DNA of 7,870 bases from JBBCJM01 sp037190175. Lineage in GTDB: Bacteria; Pseudomonadota; Alphaproteobacteria; Rhodobacterales; Rhodobacteraceae. A program made the position numbers and the translations under genes. Location of the stretch: contig JBBCJM010000045.1 of NCBI GenBank assembly GCA_037190175.1, positions 1-7,870 on the forward strand, written 5' to 3'. The notes under the pieces are model-generated. The model saw nothing but the letters and a program-made list of their open reading frames with translations, ran no database searches and was not told the origin of the DNA. Positions 1-5,425 of the stretch are shown here, piece by piece (position 1 is the first letter of the stretch; the number at the start of each line of letters is the position of its first letter).

Positions 1-75
1 CCGCGTGAGCGCGGTCAGCACCGCCAGACCCAGCGCCGCCGCCAGAAGCGCGGTGACCGCCAGGTCCACCGCCAT
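1..75 (-). CDS. N-terminal fragment of a membrane-anchored protein, cut by the window edge
   Basis: Only the first 25 codons are present; the gene runs leftwards off the window. The fragment begins MAVDLAVTALLAAALGLAVL and ends with a threonine and an arginine. It is a single uninterrupted hydrophobic stretch, so a membrane-anchored or exported product is likely. A GGTGAGG purine run lies a few bases upstream of the ATG. In-frame GTG codons further upstream could add a few residues. The gene is on the same strand as regB and starts about 90 bases after its stop. A CtrA-type box sits about 63 bases before its ATG, which suggests cell-cycle or motility-linked control. Too little is visible to name a family. 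That it is coding rests on the start, the ribosome binding site and the hydrophobic profile only. Confidence 0.5.
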   Translation of the reverse strand, partial: MAVDLAVTALLAAALGLAVLTALTR

Positions 76-137
76 CAGAACCTCACCCACGTCCACCACC
101 CCGGCACAGCTTTTCGGGCAACCTAGGCGGGAATGGA

Positions 138-153
138 TTAACGGGGTCTTAAC
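138..153 (+). promoter_or_regulatory. CtrA-type binding box, TTAA-N7-TTAAC
   Basis: TTAA at 138-141 and TTAAC at 149-153 are separated by exactly seven bases. This is the consensus for full CtrA sites in alphaproteobacteria. TTAA is rare in DNA of this GC content, so a correctly spaced pair is notable. The box lies between the regB stop and the start of the minus-strand gene at 75, about 63 bases upstream of it, where an activator could act. CtrA itself is not in the window, so the assignment rests on the motif and on the inferred lineage. Confidence 0.6.
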
Positions 154-165
154 CGCGCAGCGGGG

Positions 166-1551
166 TCAGGCGTTGGGAAGGTTCTCGCCCAGCGAGCCCT
201 CGTCCTGCACCACCAGCGCCTCGGCGGGCCAGACCACCTCGACGATGGCGCCGCAGCGTTCGGGCCGCTCGTTGCTCATCAGGAAGGGGTCGGCGCCGTT
301 GGAGAAGGACATCTCGGCCCCGGTGCGCTCCAGGAGCGTCTTGGCGATGAAGAGGCCGAGGCCCATCCCCTCGTACCCCGGCCGCCGGTCCCCGTCCTGC
401 GGGCCGCGGCGGGGGCGCAGGAAGGGGTCGCCGATCCGGCCCAGCAGGTGGGTGGGATAGCCCTCGCCGTCGTCGACGATGGTCACCGAAAGCCGGGTCT
501 CGGTCCATTCCACATCGACCCAGACCCGGGCGCGGCCGAAGTCCACCGCGTTCTGGATCAGGTTGCGCAGCCCGTGGATCAGCTCGGGCCGGCGCTGGAT
601 CAGCGGCTGGCGCTCGGGCCCCTCCGGGCCGGGGGCGATGGAAAAGACCACCTGCTTGCCGCGGGACAGATGCGGCTCGGCCGCCTCGCGCACCACGGCA
701 CCGAAGGGGGCGCGGCGCAGGTGCAGGTCGTCCTTCCCCGCCCGGCCCATGGACCGCAGGATGTCGCGGCAGCGGTCGGCCTGGTCGCGGATCAGTTGCG
801 CGTCGTCGCGCAGGTCGGGCTGGTCGGCCAGTTCCTCGATCATCTCGGCGCTGACCAGCTTGATGGTGGCCAAGGGCGTGCCCAGCTCATGCGCCGCCGC
901 GGCCACCACCCCGCCCAGATCGGTCAGCTTCTGCTCGCGCGCGAGCGCCATCTGGGTGGCCAGCAGCGCCTGGCGCATGGAACGGATCTCGGCCGCGATG
1001 CGGTGGGAATAGAGGCCCAGGAACAGGATGCCGATCAGGATCGCCACCCAGAACCCGAATTCGAACAGCGGCGGCACCTGCAGCTCGCGCCCGTCGGCGA
1101 AGCGCAGCGGCAGGTTGACCAGCATGACGGCCGAGACCAGCAGCACCGCGCAGAGGCCGATGAAGACCGTGGTGCGCAGTTGCAGCGCCGAGGCCGAGAT
1201 CACCACCGGCGCGAGGATCAGCAGCGCGAAGGGATTGGTCAGCCCCCCGGTGAGGAACAGCAGAAGCGCCAGCTGCGTCAGGTCGAACAGCAGCACGACC
1301 ATCGCCTCGCCCTCGGACAGGCGCTTGTTCTCGGGGAAGACGAAGATCGAGACCAGGTTGGCGATGATCGCCGCGCCCACCACCAGGAAACAGGGGCCGA
1401 GCGGCAGTTGCAGCCCCAGCCAGCGATGGGCCACGGTCAGCGCGGCCAGTTGCCCGCCGATCGCCATCCAGCGCAGCAGGATCAGGGTGCGCAGGCGGAC
1501 GCTGTCCTGCCCCGCCTCGTCCAGGACCACGCGCGGGCTGGGTGAAATCAT
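166..1551 (-). CDS. regB: RegB/PrrB redox-sensing membrane histidine kinase
   Basis: The product is 461 residues, the normal RegB length. It senses aerobic electron flow and phosphorylates RegA. Residues about 22-185 hold six hydrophobic segments. The conserved quinone-site heptapeptide GGLTNPF is at 102-108. The H-box HELGTPLATIKL carries the phospho-accepting His221. Cys261, in QADRCRDIL, corresponds to the redox-active cysteine of Rhodobacter RegB (Cys265 in R. capsulatus). The ATP-binding domain shows the N-box near NLIQNA (330-335), DDGEGY (360-365) and GMGLGL (395-400). All key residues are intact, so redox sensing should work as in Rhodobacter. The start is the ATG of MISPSPRVV, with a GGGGGC run upstream. 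The open frame continues to about 2481 but only antisense to senC and regA. It is divergent from senC, the standard arrangement. Confidence 0.97.
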   Translation of the reverse strand: MISPSPRVVLDEAGQDSVRLRTLILLRWMAIGGQLAALTVAHRWLGLQLPLGPCFLVVGAAIIANLVSIFVFPENKRLSEGEAMVVLLFDLTQLALLLFLTGGLTNPFALLILAPVVISASALQLRTTVFIGLCAVLLVSAVMLVNLPLRFADGRELQVPPLFEFGFWVAILIGILFLGLYSHRIAAEIRSMRQALLATQMALAREQKLTDLGGVVAAAAHELGTPLATIKLVSAEMIEELADQPDLRDDAQLIRDQADRCRDILRSMGRAGKDDLHLRRAPFGAVVREAAEPHLSRGKQVVFSIAPGPEGPERQPLIQRRPELIHGLRNLIQNAVDFGRARVWVDVEWTETRLSVTIVDDGEGYPTHLLGRIGDPFLRPRRGPQDGDRRPGYEGMGLGLFIAKTLLERTGAEMSFSNGADPFLMSNERPERCGAIVEVVWPAEALVVQDEGSLGENLPNA

Positions 1552-1552
1552 C

Positions 1553-1621
1553 GCATTGCCCCCGCGCGGTGCATGGCCTAACTGCCCATATGCTAGGATG
1601 GGCCGCGGGCTGCGGCAATGC
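1553..1621. repeat. 8-bp inverted repeat bracketing the regB/senC control region
   Basis: GCATTGCC at 1553-1560 is repeated in perfect inverted form as GGCAATGC at 1614-1621, with 53 bases between. The left arm begins just upstream of the regB ATG and the right arm ends 20 bases before the senC ATG. The right arm overlaps GCGGCA (1612-1617), which resembles one half of the degenerate RegA site. Symmetry about a divergent control region would fit a shared operator or autoregulation. Chance is not excluded for eight bases. Confidence 0.35.
1591..1599 (+). promoter_or_regulatory. Possible extended -10 element for senC
   Basis: TG at 1591-1592 followed by one base and TAGGAT (1594-1599) resembles an extended -10 element; TAGGAT matches four of six TATAAT bases. 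No good -35 lies at 17 bases. Transcription would start near 1606, about 36 bases before the senC ATG. It is the only reasonable candidate seen in the 90-base divergent region; no convincing regB promoter was found there. Confidence 0.3.
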
Positions 1622-1641
1622 CGGCAAGGGGAGAGGGCGGG

Positions 1642-2259
1642 ATGAATACGCGGATCTTGGCAGGGGTTGCGGTGGTCGCCGTGGTGGCGGGGCTGGGCGG
1701 CACGATCTGGAAGATCATGGCCGACCGCTCCGCCGATCCCTTCGCGCAATGCCGGGCGGGGCAGGTGGCGGGCGGCGATATCGGCGGACCCTTCACGCTG
1801 GTCGACCACGACGGCCGCACGGTGACCGACAGGGACGTGATCACCGGCCCGACGCTGGTCTATTTCGGCTATACCTTCTGCCCCGATGTCTGCCCGCTGG
1901 ACAATCAGCGCAATGTCGAGGCCGCCGACATTCTGGAAGAGATGGGAATCGGGGTCACCCCGGTATTCATCACCGTCGATCCCGCCCGCGACACGCCCGA
2001 GGTGATGAAGAGCTATGTCGACAACATGGACCCCCGGATGATCGGGCTTTCGGGAACCGAGGAACAGATCCGCGCCGCGGCCCAGGCCTACAAGACCTTC
2101 TACAAGATCGCCGACCCCTCGGAGGAGTTCTATCTGGTCGAGCACATGACCTTCACCTATCTGATGACGCCGCAGCACGGCTTCATGGATTTCTTCCGCC
2201 GCGAGATGGAGCCCGAGGAAATGGCCCGCCGCGTGGCCTGCTATGTCGAAGCCTCCTGA
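1642..2259 (+). CDS. senC: SenC/PrrC, SCO1-family copper chaperone
   Basis: The product is a 205-residue thioredoxin-fold protein anchored by one N-terminal membrane helix (residues about 5-23), facing the periplasm. SCO proteins deliver copper to the CuA or CuB centre of cytochrome oxidase; in Rhodobacter, SenC/PrrC affects cbb3 oxidase activity and hence RegB signalling. The copper ligands are visible: the CxxxC motif CPDVC (Cys80, Cys84) and a downstream histidine in VEHMTFTYLM (His168). TVDPARDTP (111-119) is also typical. The chosen ATG at 1642 is preceded by GAGAGGGCGG. An in-frame ATG at 1618 would add eight residues without a comparable ribosome binding site. It is divergent from regB and 76 bases ahead of regA, probably sharing a transcript with regA in part. 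Confidence 0.95.
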   Translation: MNTRILAGVAVVAVVAGLGGTIWKIMADRSADPFAQCRAGQVAGGDIGGPFTLVDHDGRTVTDRDVITGPTLVYFGYTFCPDVCPLDNQRNVEAADILEEMGIGVTPVFITVDPARDTPEVMKSYVDNMDPRMIGLSGTEEQIRAAAQAYKTFYKIADPSEEFYLVEHMTFTYLMTPQHGFMDFFRREMEPEEMARRVACYVEAS

Positions 2260-2269
2260 CGGAGGCAAA

Positions 2270-2298
2270 TTGACGCTGCGCCCGGTTGCACCTAGCCT
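2270..2298 (+). promoter_or_regulatory. Candidate regA promoter in the senC-regA gap
   Basis: TTGACG (2270-2275, five of six to TTGACA) is followed after 17 bases by TAGCCT (2293-2298, three of six to TATAAT). The pair begins 11 bases after the senC stop and would give a leader of about 30 bases before the regA ATG. This would let RegA be made independently of SenC. The weak -10 keeps this tentative. Confidence 0.4.
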
Positions 2299-2335
2299 TG
2301 GCGGCGCCGAGACTGGCCAGGGAAGGGAGCCCAGC

Positions 2336-2890
2336 ATGACCGAGGACATCGCGGCCGAACTGGGGCCGGACCGCACGCTCTTGCTGGTGGACGACGACGA
2401 GCCGTTCCTGAAACGGCTGGCCCGCGCCATGGAAAAGCGCGGTTTCCTGGTCGAGACCGCGGGCAGCGTGGCGGCGGGCAAGGCGGCGGCGCTGGCGCGG
2501 CCGCCGGCCTATGCGGTGGTGGACCTGCGGCTGGAGGACGGCAACGGGCTCGACGTGGTGGAGACCCTGCGCGAGCGGCGGCCGGATTGCCGGATCGTGG
2601 TGCTGACCGGATACGGCGCGATCGCCACCGCGGTGGCGGCGGTCAAGATCGGGGCCACCGATTACCTCTCGAAACCCGCCGACGCCAACGAGGTGACCAA
2701 TGCGCTGCTGTCGCGCACCGCGACCCTGCCCCAGCCGCCGGAAAATCCGATGTCGGCCGACCGGGTGCGCTGGGAACATATCCAGCGGGTTTACGAGATG
2801 TGCGACCGCAATGTCAGCGAAACCGCCCGGCGGCTGAACATGCACCGGCGGACTTTGCAGCGGATCCTCGCCAAGCGCAGCCCGAAGTAG
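2336..2890 (+). CDS. regA: RegA/PrrA global redox response regulator
   Basis: The product is 184 residues, identical in length to Rhodobacter RegA. It is a DNA-binding response regulator phosphorylated by RegB that controls respiratory, CO2- and nitrogen-fixation genes and, in phototrophs, photosynthesis genes. The receiver domain covers about 14-125, with acidic residues at 19-21, the phospho-acceptor Asp63 in VVDLRLEDG, Thr91 and Lys113 in LSKPADAN. The family's proline linker LPQPPENP is at 131-138. The C-terminal Fis-type helix-turn-helix is at about 158-181 (NVSETARRLNMHRRTLQRIL), and Cys156 is present just before it. The ATG at 2336 follows AGGGAAGGGAG at a seven-base gap. The frame is open back to 2243, but that extension overlaps the senC end and lacks family similarity. 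Cys85 sits close to the phosphorylation pocket; from memory some relatives have alanine there. Confidence 0.97.
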   Translation: MTEDIAAELGPDRTLLLVDDDEPFLKRLARAMEKRGFLVETAGSVAAGKAAALARPPAYAVVDLRLEDGNGLDVVETLRERRPDCRIVVLTGYGAIATAVAAVKIGATDYLSKPADANEVTNALLSRTATLPQPPENPMSADRVRWEHIQRVYEMCDRNVSETARRLNMHRRTLQRILAKRSPK

Positions 2891-2933
2891 GGAAATCGCC
2901 AATTCGGAAGGATCGCCTGCCGTTTCTGGCATA

Positions 2934-2961
2934 TTGTAATTGCCCTATCCGAATGTATAGT
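2934..2961 (+). promoter_or_regulatory. Likely hvrA promoter
   Basis: TTGTAA (2934-2939, four of six) and TATAGT (2956-2961, five of six) are separated by 16 bases in the most AT-rich stretch of the window. Transcription would begin near 2968, giving a leader of about 29 bases. An inverted repeat, ATTCGGA (2902-2908) and TCCGAAT (2948-2954), places one arm in the spacer next to the -10 and the other upstream of the -35. That layout could suit a repressor or H-NS-like autoregulation by HvrA. Confidence 0.55.
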
Positions 2962-2996
2962 GCCGCCACTCCCCCGGAACAGGAAGGGCTACGGCA

Positions 2997-3311
2997 TTGG
3001 ACATCAATCTCAACGAGCTTTCGCTGAAGGAACTGCGCGACCTTCAGGGACAGGTCACCAGGGCGATCGGCAGTTTCGAGGACCGCCGGATGAAGGCCGC
3101 GCTGGCCGAGCTGGAGGGCAAGGCGCGCGAGCTGGGCTATAGCCTCGCCGATCTGGCCAAGCTGGGCGGGTCGAAATCGAGATCGAGCTCGGTGGCGAAA
3201 TACGCCAACCCCGCCAATCCCGCCGATACCTGGACCGGCCGCGGCCGCAAGCCGCGCTGGTTCACCGAGGCGCTGGCCGCGGGCAGGAAGCCCGGCGACA
3301 TGGCGGTCTGA
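2997..3311 (+). CDS. hvrA: HvrA, H-NS-like DNA-binding regulator (TTG start)
   Basis: The product is 104 residues, about the length of Rhodobacter HvrA (Spb in R. sphaeroides). The N-terminal half (about 4-50) is a charged helical oligomerisation region, for example LNELSLKELRDLQ and RRMKAALAELEGKARELG. A serine-rich linker leads to the H-NS-type DNA-binding motif at 69-90, YANPANPADTWTGRGRKPRW, which inserts into the minor groove of AT-rich DNA. In Rhodobacter, HvrA modulates photosynthesis genes under low light and nitrogen-fixation genes. The start is TTG at 2997, preceded by AGGAAGGG at eight bases; no in-frame ATG or GTG fits the family N-terminus. A rare start may hold expression down. 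It lies 106 bases after regA, with its own likely promoter, and ends four bases from the converging LysR gene. Confidence 0.93.
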   Translation: MDINLNELSLKELRDLQGQVTRAIGSFEDRRMKAALAELEGKARELGYSLADLAKLGGSKSRSSSVAKYANPANPADTWTGRGRKPRWFTEALAAGRKPGDMAV

Positions 3312-3315
3312 TCCG

Positions 3316-4191
3316 TCAGGCGGCCTGCGCCAGCCAGTTGAGAAACGCCCGGACCTGCGGCCGCGCCGGTCCGGGCGGCGTCACCACGAAATAGGCCGGC
3401 AGCGTGTCGCGGCTGTCGCACACCGCCACCAGCCGCCCCGCGGCGATGTCGTCGGCCAGCAGCGCCCGGCTTTCCACCACCAGCCCGAAACCCTGCCGCG
3501 CGGCGGCGATGGCCAGCGTCTCGTCCGAGATCTCGGTCGACGACAGGGCCGCGGGGTCCAGCCCCAGGCTGCGCAGATAGTCGTCCTGCTCGGGCCAGTT
3601 GCGGGCCAGCACCCAGTCCATGGCCGCCATCTCGGCCGCGGTCAGGCTCGCGCGCCCCGCCATCAGCGCAGGCGCCCCCGCCACCATCAGCCCGGCCGAG
3701 GCCAGGAACCGCGCGCCGACCCCGGGCCAGCGGCCCTTGCCATAGCGGATCGCCAGGTCCATCCCCTCGCGCCGCAGGTCCACCACCCGGCTGTCGGGAT
3801 GCAATGACAGGCCGATCTCGGGGTGGCGGGCCCAGAACTGCCGCAGCCGCGGCATCAGCCATTGCGCCGCGAAACTCGCCGTCAGGCTGATGCGCACCGG
3901 ACGGTCGGCATCGGACTGCCGCAGGCTGGCCACGCCCGCGGCGATGGCGCCGAAGCCCTCGTCCAGCGCCTGCGCCAGCCGGGCGCCGTCCGCGGTCAGC
4001 GCCACCGCGCGCCCCGCCCGCGCGACCAGCGCCCGGCCCAGATGCTCCTCCAGCGCGCGCACCTGCTGGGCCACCGCGGCATGGGTCACGTTCAGCAGCC
4101 GGGCGGCGGCGGAATAGCCCCCGGCCTGCGCCACGGCCTGGAAGGCGCGCAGCGCGGTCAGGGGCGGCATCTCGCGCCAATCCACGGCCAT
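3316..4191 (-). CDS. LysR-type transcriptional regulator, GcvA-like; HvrB candidate
   Basis: The product is 291 residues, normal for LysR regulators. The winged helix-turn-helix occupies about 9-67: PPLTALRAFQAVAQAGGYSA is the typical GcvA-subfamily opening, followed by AARLLNVTHAAVAQQVRALE. The effector-binding domain (about 95-285) shows SLTASFAAQWLMPRL and REGMDLAIRYGKGRWPG, both characteristic of GcvA relatives. The ATG at 4191 follows AAGGTGAG at seven bases. In R. capsulatus a LysR protein, HvrB, is encoded near hvrA and ahcY and activates ahcY. Position makes this gene an HvrB candidate, but I cannot prove orthology from motifs, and here ahcY is about 2.9 kb away. Alternatively it controls the divergent DUF1127 gene, since LysR regulators often act on divergent neighbours. 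It converges on hvrA with only four bases between the stops. Confidence 0.92.
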   Translation of the reverse strand: MAVDWREMPPLTALRAFQAVAQAGGYSAAARLLNVTHAAVAQQVRALEEHLGRALVARAGRAVALTADGARLAQALDEGFGAIAAGVASLRQSDADRPVRISLTASFAAQWLMPRLRQFWARHPEIGLSLHPDSRVVDLRREGMDLAIRYGKGRWPGVGARFLASAGLMVAGAPALMAGRASLTAAEMAAMDWVLARNWPEQDDYLRSLGLDPAALSSTEISDETLAIAAARQGFGLVVESRALLADDIAAGRLVAVCDSRDTLPAYFVVTPPGPARPQVRAFLNWLAQAA

Positions 4192-4234
4192 CTGTCAGCT
4201 CACCTTACAGATCGGAAAACTTCCTGACTCGGGT

Positions 4235-4256
4235 TATCGCCCGGATCGGGGCAATA
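4235..4256. promoter_or_regulatory. 22-bp imperfect palindrome, candidate operator between LysR and DUF1127 genes
   Basis: TATCGCCC (4235-4242) pairs with GGGCAATA (4249-4256) at seven of eight positions, and the centre contains GATC. Nine of eleven base pairs are symmetric overall. It lies in the 115-base divergent spacer, 44 bases before the LysR ATG and 50 bases before the DUF1127 ATG. The position suits a site for the LysR protein, although the spacing is not a canonical T-N11-A box. I found no convincing sigma-70 promoter on either strand here. Confidence 0.4.
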
Positions 4257-4306
4257 TCCCAGCATGAACCGCGCCAAGGCGCCATCGGCAGCGAGGAGCG
4301 ATTGCC

Positions 4307-4528
4307 ATGACCATGCTGACCCTGATCCGCGACCGGCTGCTGTACCGGCAGACGCGCACCCGGCAGCTGCGCGAGCTGCGCGGCCTGGCCGAGATGGACG
4401 ACCGGATGCTTTCCGACATCGGCATCGACCGCAGCACCGCGCGGCGGCTGTTGCAGCAGGCGCTGGACGCGCCCGCCGCCCCGGCCGCGAGGCCCCGCTA
4501 CCGCGCCGCGCTGGGCCTGAGGCCGTGA
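4307..4528 (+). CDS. DUF1127 (YjiS-type) small protein
   Basis: This 73-residue basic protein carries the DUF1127 core at about 26-45: LAEMDDRMLSDIGIDRSTAR, with the hallmark L-DIG-R pattern. It is preceded by a basic helix (residues 7-25) and followed by an Ala/Pro-rich tail. DUF1127 proteins are abundant in alphaproteobacteria; one, CcaF1 of R. sphaeroides, is an RNA-binding protein acting on small-RNA maturation and turnover. An RNA-binding role here is by family analogy only. The ATG at 4307 follows GAGGAG at eight bases; a second in-frame ATG two codons later is possible. It is divergent from the LysR gene and is followed 32 bases later by a 47-codon gene, probably in one operon. Confidence 0.85.
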   Translation: MTMLTLIRDRLLYRQTRTRQLRELRGLAEMDDRMLSDIGIDRSTARRLLQQALDAPAAPAARPRYRAALGLRP

Positions 4529-4560
4529 CCCGGCCCGGGCCGCTCCATGGAGGAAAGATC

Positions 4561-4704
4561 ATGTTACAGATACTCGCCGATGTCCTGATGATCGCCACCC
4601 GGCAGAACCCCCGCCGGCCGGCCCCCGACCACCGCCGCCGCCACGAGGAGGAAGAGGCGCACCGCCGCCGCGTCTGGTCGCTGATCGCCGGGATCAGGTA
4701 CTAG
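4561..4704 (+). CDS. 47-residue small basic protein of unknown function
   Basis: The ATG at 4561 follows a near-perfect GGAGGA (4549-4554) at six bases, the strongest ribosome binding site in the window. The product begins MLQILADVLMIATRQN, a short amphipathic or hydrophobic helix, then has an Arg/Pro stretch, a mixed-charge block HRRRHEEEEAHRRR (about 25-38), and a hydrophobic end VWSLIAGIRY. I do not recognise a family. It lies 32 bases after the DUF1127 gene on the same strand, so cotranscription is likely. Its last 11 bases overlap the 3' end of the converging HD gene (4694-4704). The length is short enough to be missed by automated callers. Confidence comes from the ribosome binding site and operon position, not from homology. 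Confidence 0.6.
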   Translation: MLQILADVLMIATRQNPRRPAPDHRRRHEEEEAHRRRVWSLIAGIRY

Positions 4705-5299
4705 TGCAGGCCGCCAGCAGCGCGGCGTGCCGCGCCACATAGTCCGCCCGCACCTCGGCGGGCGGGCGCAGGCGGATCTCCAGCCCCGCGACCAGCGCCC
4801 GGTCGCAGCGCCCGAACAGCCGGTCGGATTCCGCCTCCGAAAACCCGGCGATCCGGGTGGCCTCCATCCAGGCCGAGACCCTGTCGGCCGCCTTGATCGC
4901 CTTCTTGATCGGCGCGGGCAGCACCGCCGGCAGGCCGAAGCGCAGATGCACCGCCGCCGCCAGCCGGGCGTCGAGCTCGCCGTAGCCCTGCCCGATGGCG
5001 GCCTTCACCGGGCTGATCATGTCGCCCAGCACGTATTCCGGCGCATCGTGCAGCAGCGCCGCCAGCCGCCAGCGCGCGGGCGCCGCGGGGTTCATCCGGG
5101 CGAAGAGCGCCTCCACCAGCAGCGAATGCTCGGCCACCGAATAGGGCCAGTCCCCCCGCGTCTGCCCGTTCCAGCGGGCCACGAAGGCCAGGCCATGGGC
5201 GATGTCCTCCACCTCCACGTCCAGCGGCGCCGGGTCCAGCAGGTCCAGCCGCCGGCCGGAGAGCATCCGTTGCCAGGCGCGGAGGGGGCGTTTGCTCAC
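4694..5299 (-). CDS. HD-domain phosphohydrolase, YfbR-like (GTG start)
   Basis: The product is 201 residues, matching the YfbR/5'-deoxynucleotidase size class. HD-superfamily metal ligands are visible: His58 in AEHSLL, His84-Asp85 in LLHDAPE and Asp139 in KAADR. YVLGDMISPVKAAI (89-102) matches the GD-x-x-x-PVK pattern of YfbR. An N-terminal section, EDIAHGLAFVARWNG, resembles a branch of HD proteins also found in phages. The likely reaction is metal-dependent removal of phosphate from a nucleotide, in the cytoplasm; the substrate cannot be read from sequence. The start is GTG at 5299, with AGGAAGG nine bases upstream. The gene converges on the 47-codon gene with an 11-base overlap and is divergent from the Fic gene across a spacer with repeated palindromes, one of which lies 17 bases before this GTG and could repress translation or transcription. 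Confidence 0.9.
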   Translation of the reverse strand: MSKRPLRAWQRMLSGRRLDLLDPAPLDVEVEDIAHGLAFVARWNGQTRGDWPYSVAEHSLLVEALFARMNPAAPARWRLAALLHDAPEYVLGDMISPVKAAIGQGYGELDARLAAAVHLRFGLPAVLPAPIKKAIKAADRVSAWMEATRIAGFSEAESDRLFGRCDRALVAGLEIRLRPPAEVRADYVARHAALLAACTST

Positions 5300-5316
5300 G
5301 GCTTTGATCCTTCCTG

Positions 5317-5326
5317 CTTGATCAAG
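5317..5326. promoter_or_regulatory. Palindromic operator-like repeat, copy 1 (CTTGATCAAG)
   Basis: This is a perfect 10-bp palindrome 17 bases upstream of the HD gene GTG. It is identical to copy 3 at 5398-5407, with shared flanking G on both sides. It begins 41 bases before the degenerate copy at 5358, about four helical turns, so the sites would face the same side of the helix. Confidence 0.5.
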
Positions 5327-5357
5327 GGCGGAATGCCGGCCGCATAATCAACCATCA

Positions 5358-5367
5358 CTTGACTAAG
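5358..5367. promoter_or_regulatory. Operator-like repeat, copy 2 (CTTGACTAAG), overlapping the probable fic -35
   Basis: This copy matches CTTGATCAAG at eight of ten bases; the two central bases that break symmetry create TTGACT (5359-5364), a good -35 hexamer on the plus strand. It begins 41 bases after copy 1 and 40 bases before copy 3. A protein bound here would cover the -35 of the Fic gene. Confidence 0.4.
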
Positions 5368-5389
5368 GCTTCCATGTTGTTCTCATGAT
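5359..5389 (+). promoter_or_regulatory. Candidate promoter of the Fic gene
   Basis: TTGACT at 5359-5364 matches five of six -35 bases. The -10 is less certain: TCTCAT (5381-5386, 16-base spacer) or CATGAT (5384-5389, 19-base spacer), each four of six. Transcription would start around 5393-5396, just before operator copy 3, leaving about 30 bases to the fic ATG. Confidence 0.4.
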
Positions 5390-5397
5390 TCCGCTCG

Positions 5398-5407
5398 CTT
5401 GATCAAG
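5398..5407. promoter_or_regulatory. Palindromic operator-like repeat, copy 3 (CTTGATCAAG)
   Basis: This is a perfect 10-bp palindrome identical to copy 1. It lies at or just after the predicted fic transcription start and 18 bases before the chosen ATG. A repressor here would block initiation or early elongation. The TTG inside it opens the same frame as Fic, but the ATG at 5426 has the better ribosome binding site. Confidence 0.5.
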
Positions 5408-5425
5408 GCGACGGGGGAGAGCGGG

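Noticed and set aside
5..460. Plus-strand open frame at the left end
   Set aside because: It spans the CtrA-type box, the intergenic gap and the antisense of regB, with no ribosome binding site or recognisable domain.
448..1545. Long plus-strand open frame opposite regB
   Set aside because: Its translation is rich in Gln, His, Arg and Gly without any domain, and it lies opposite a fully recognisable RegB; it is a typical high-GC antisense shadow.
1552..2481. Upstream extension of the regB reading frame
   Set aside because: The frame is open but runs antisense to senC and regA; the RegB family N-terminus begins at the ATG at 1551.
3300..3325. Bidirectional terminator between hvrA and the LysR gene
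   Set aside because: Only a four-pair CTGA/TCAG stem with a weak extension is present and there is no T tract on either strand.
4529..4560. CGGCCCGGGCCG palindrome (4531-4542) between the two small genes as a terminator or operator
   Set aside because: A 12-base GC palindrome is not surprising at this composition, it has no T tract, and the next gene follows at once with a strong ribosome binding site.
4529..4704. CcsR-like small RNAs beside the DUF1127 gene, as in R. sphaeroides
   Set aside because: No tandem anti-Shine-Dalgarno hairpin repeats are visible, and the stretch is accounted for by the 47-codon frame.
5300..5425. FNR-type box from TTGAT and ATCAA half-sites
   Set aside because: FNR sites need four bases between the half-sites; here the halves overlap into TTGATCAA with no spacer.
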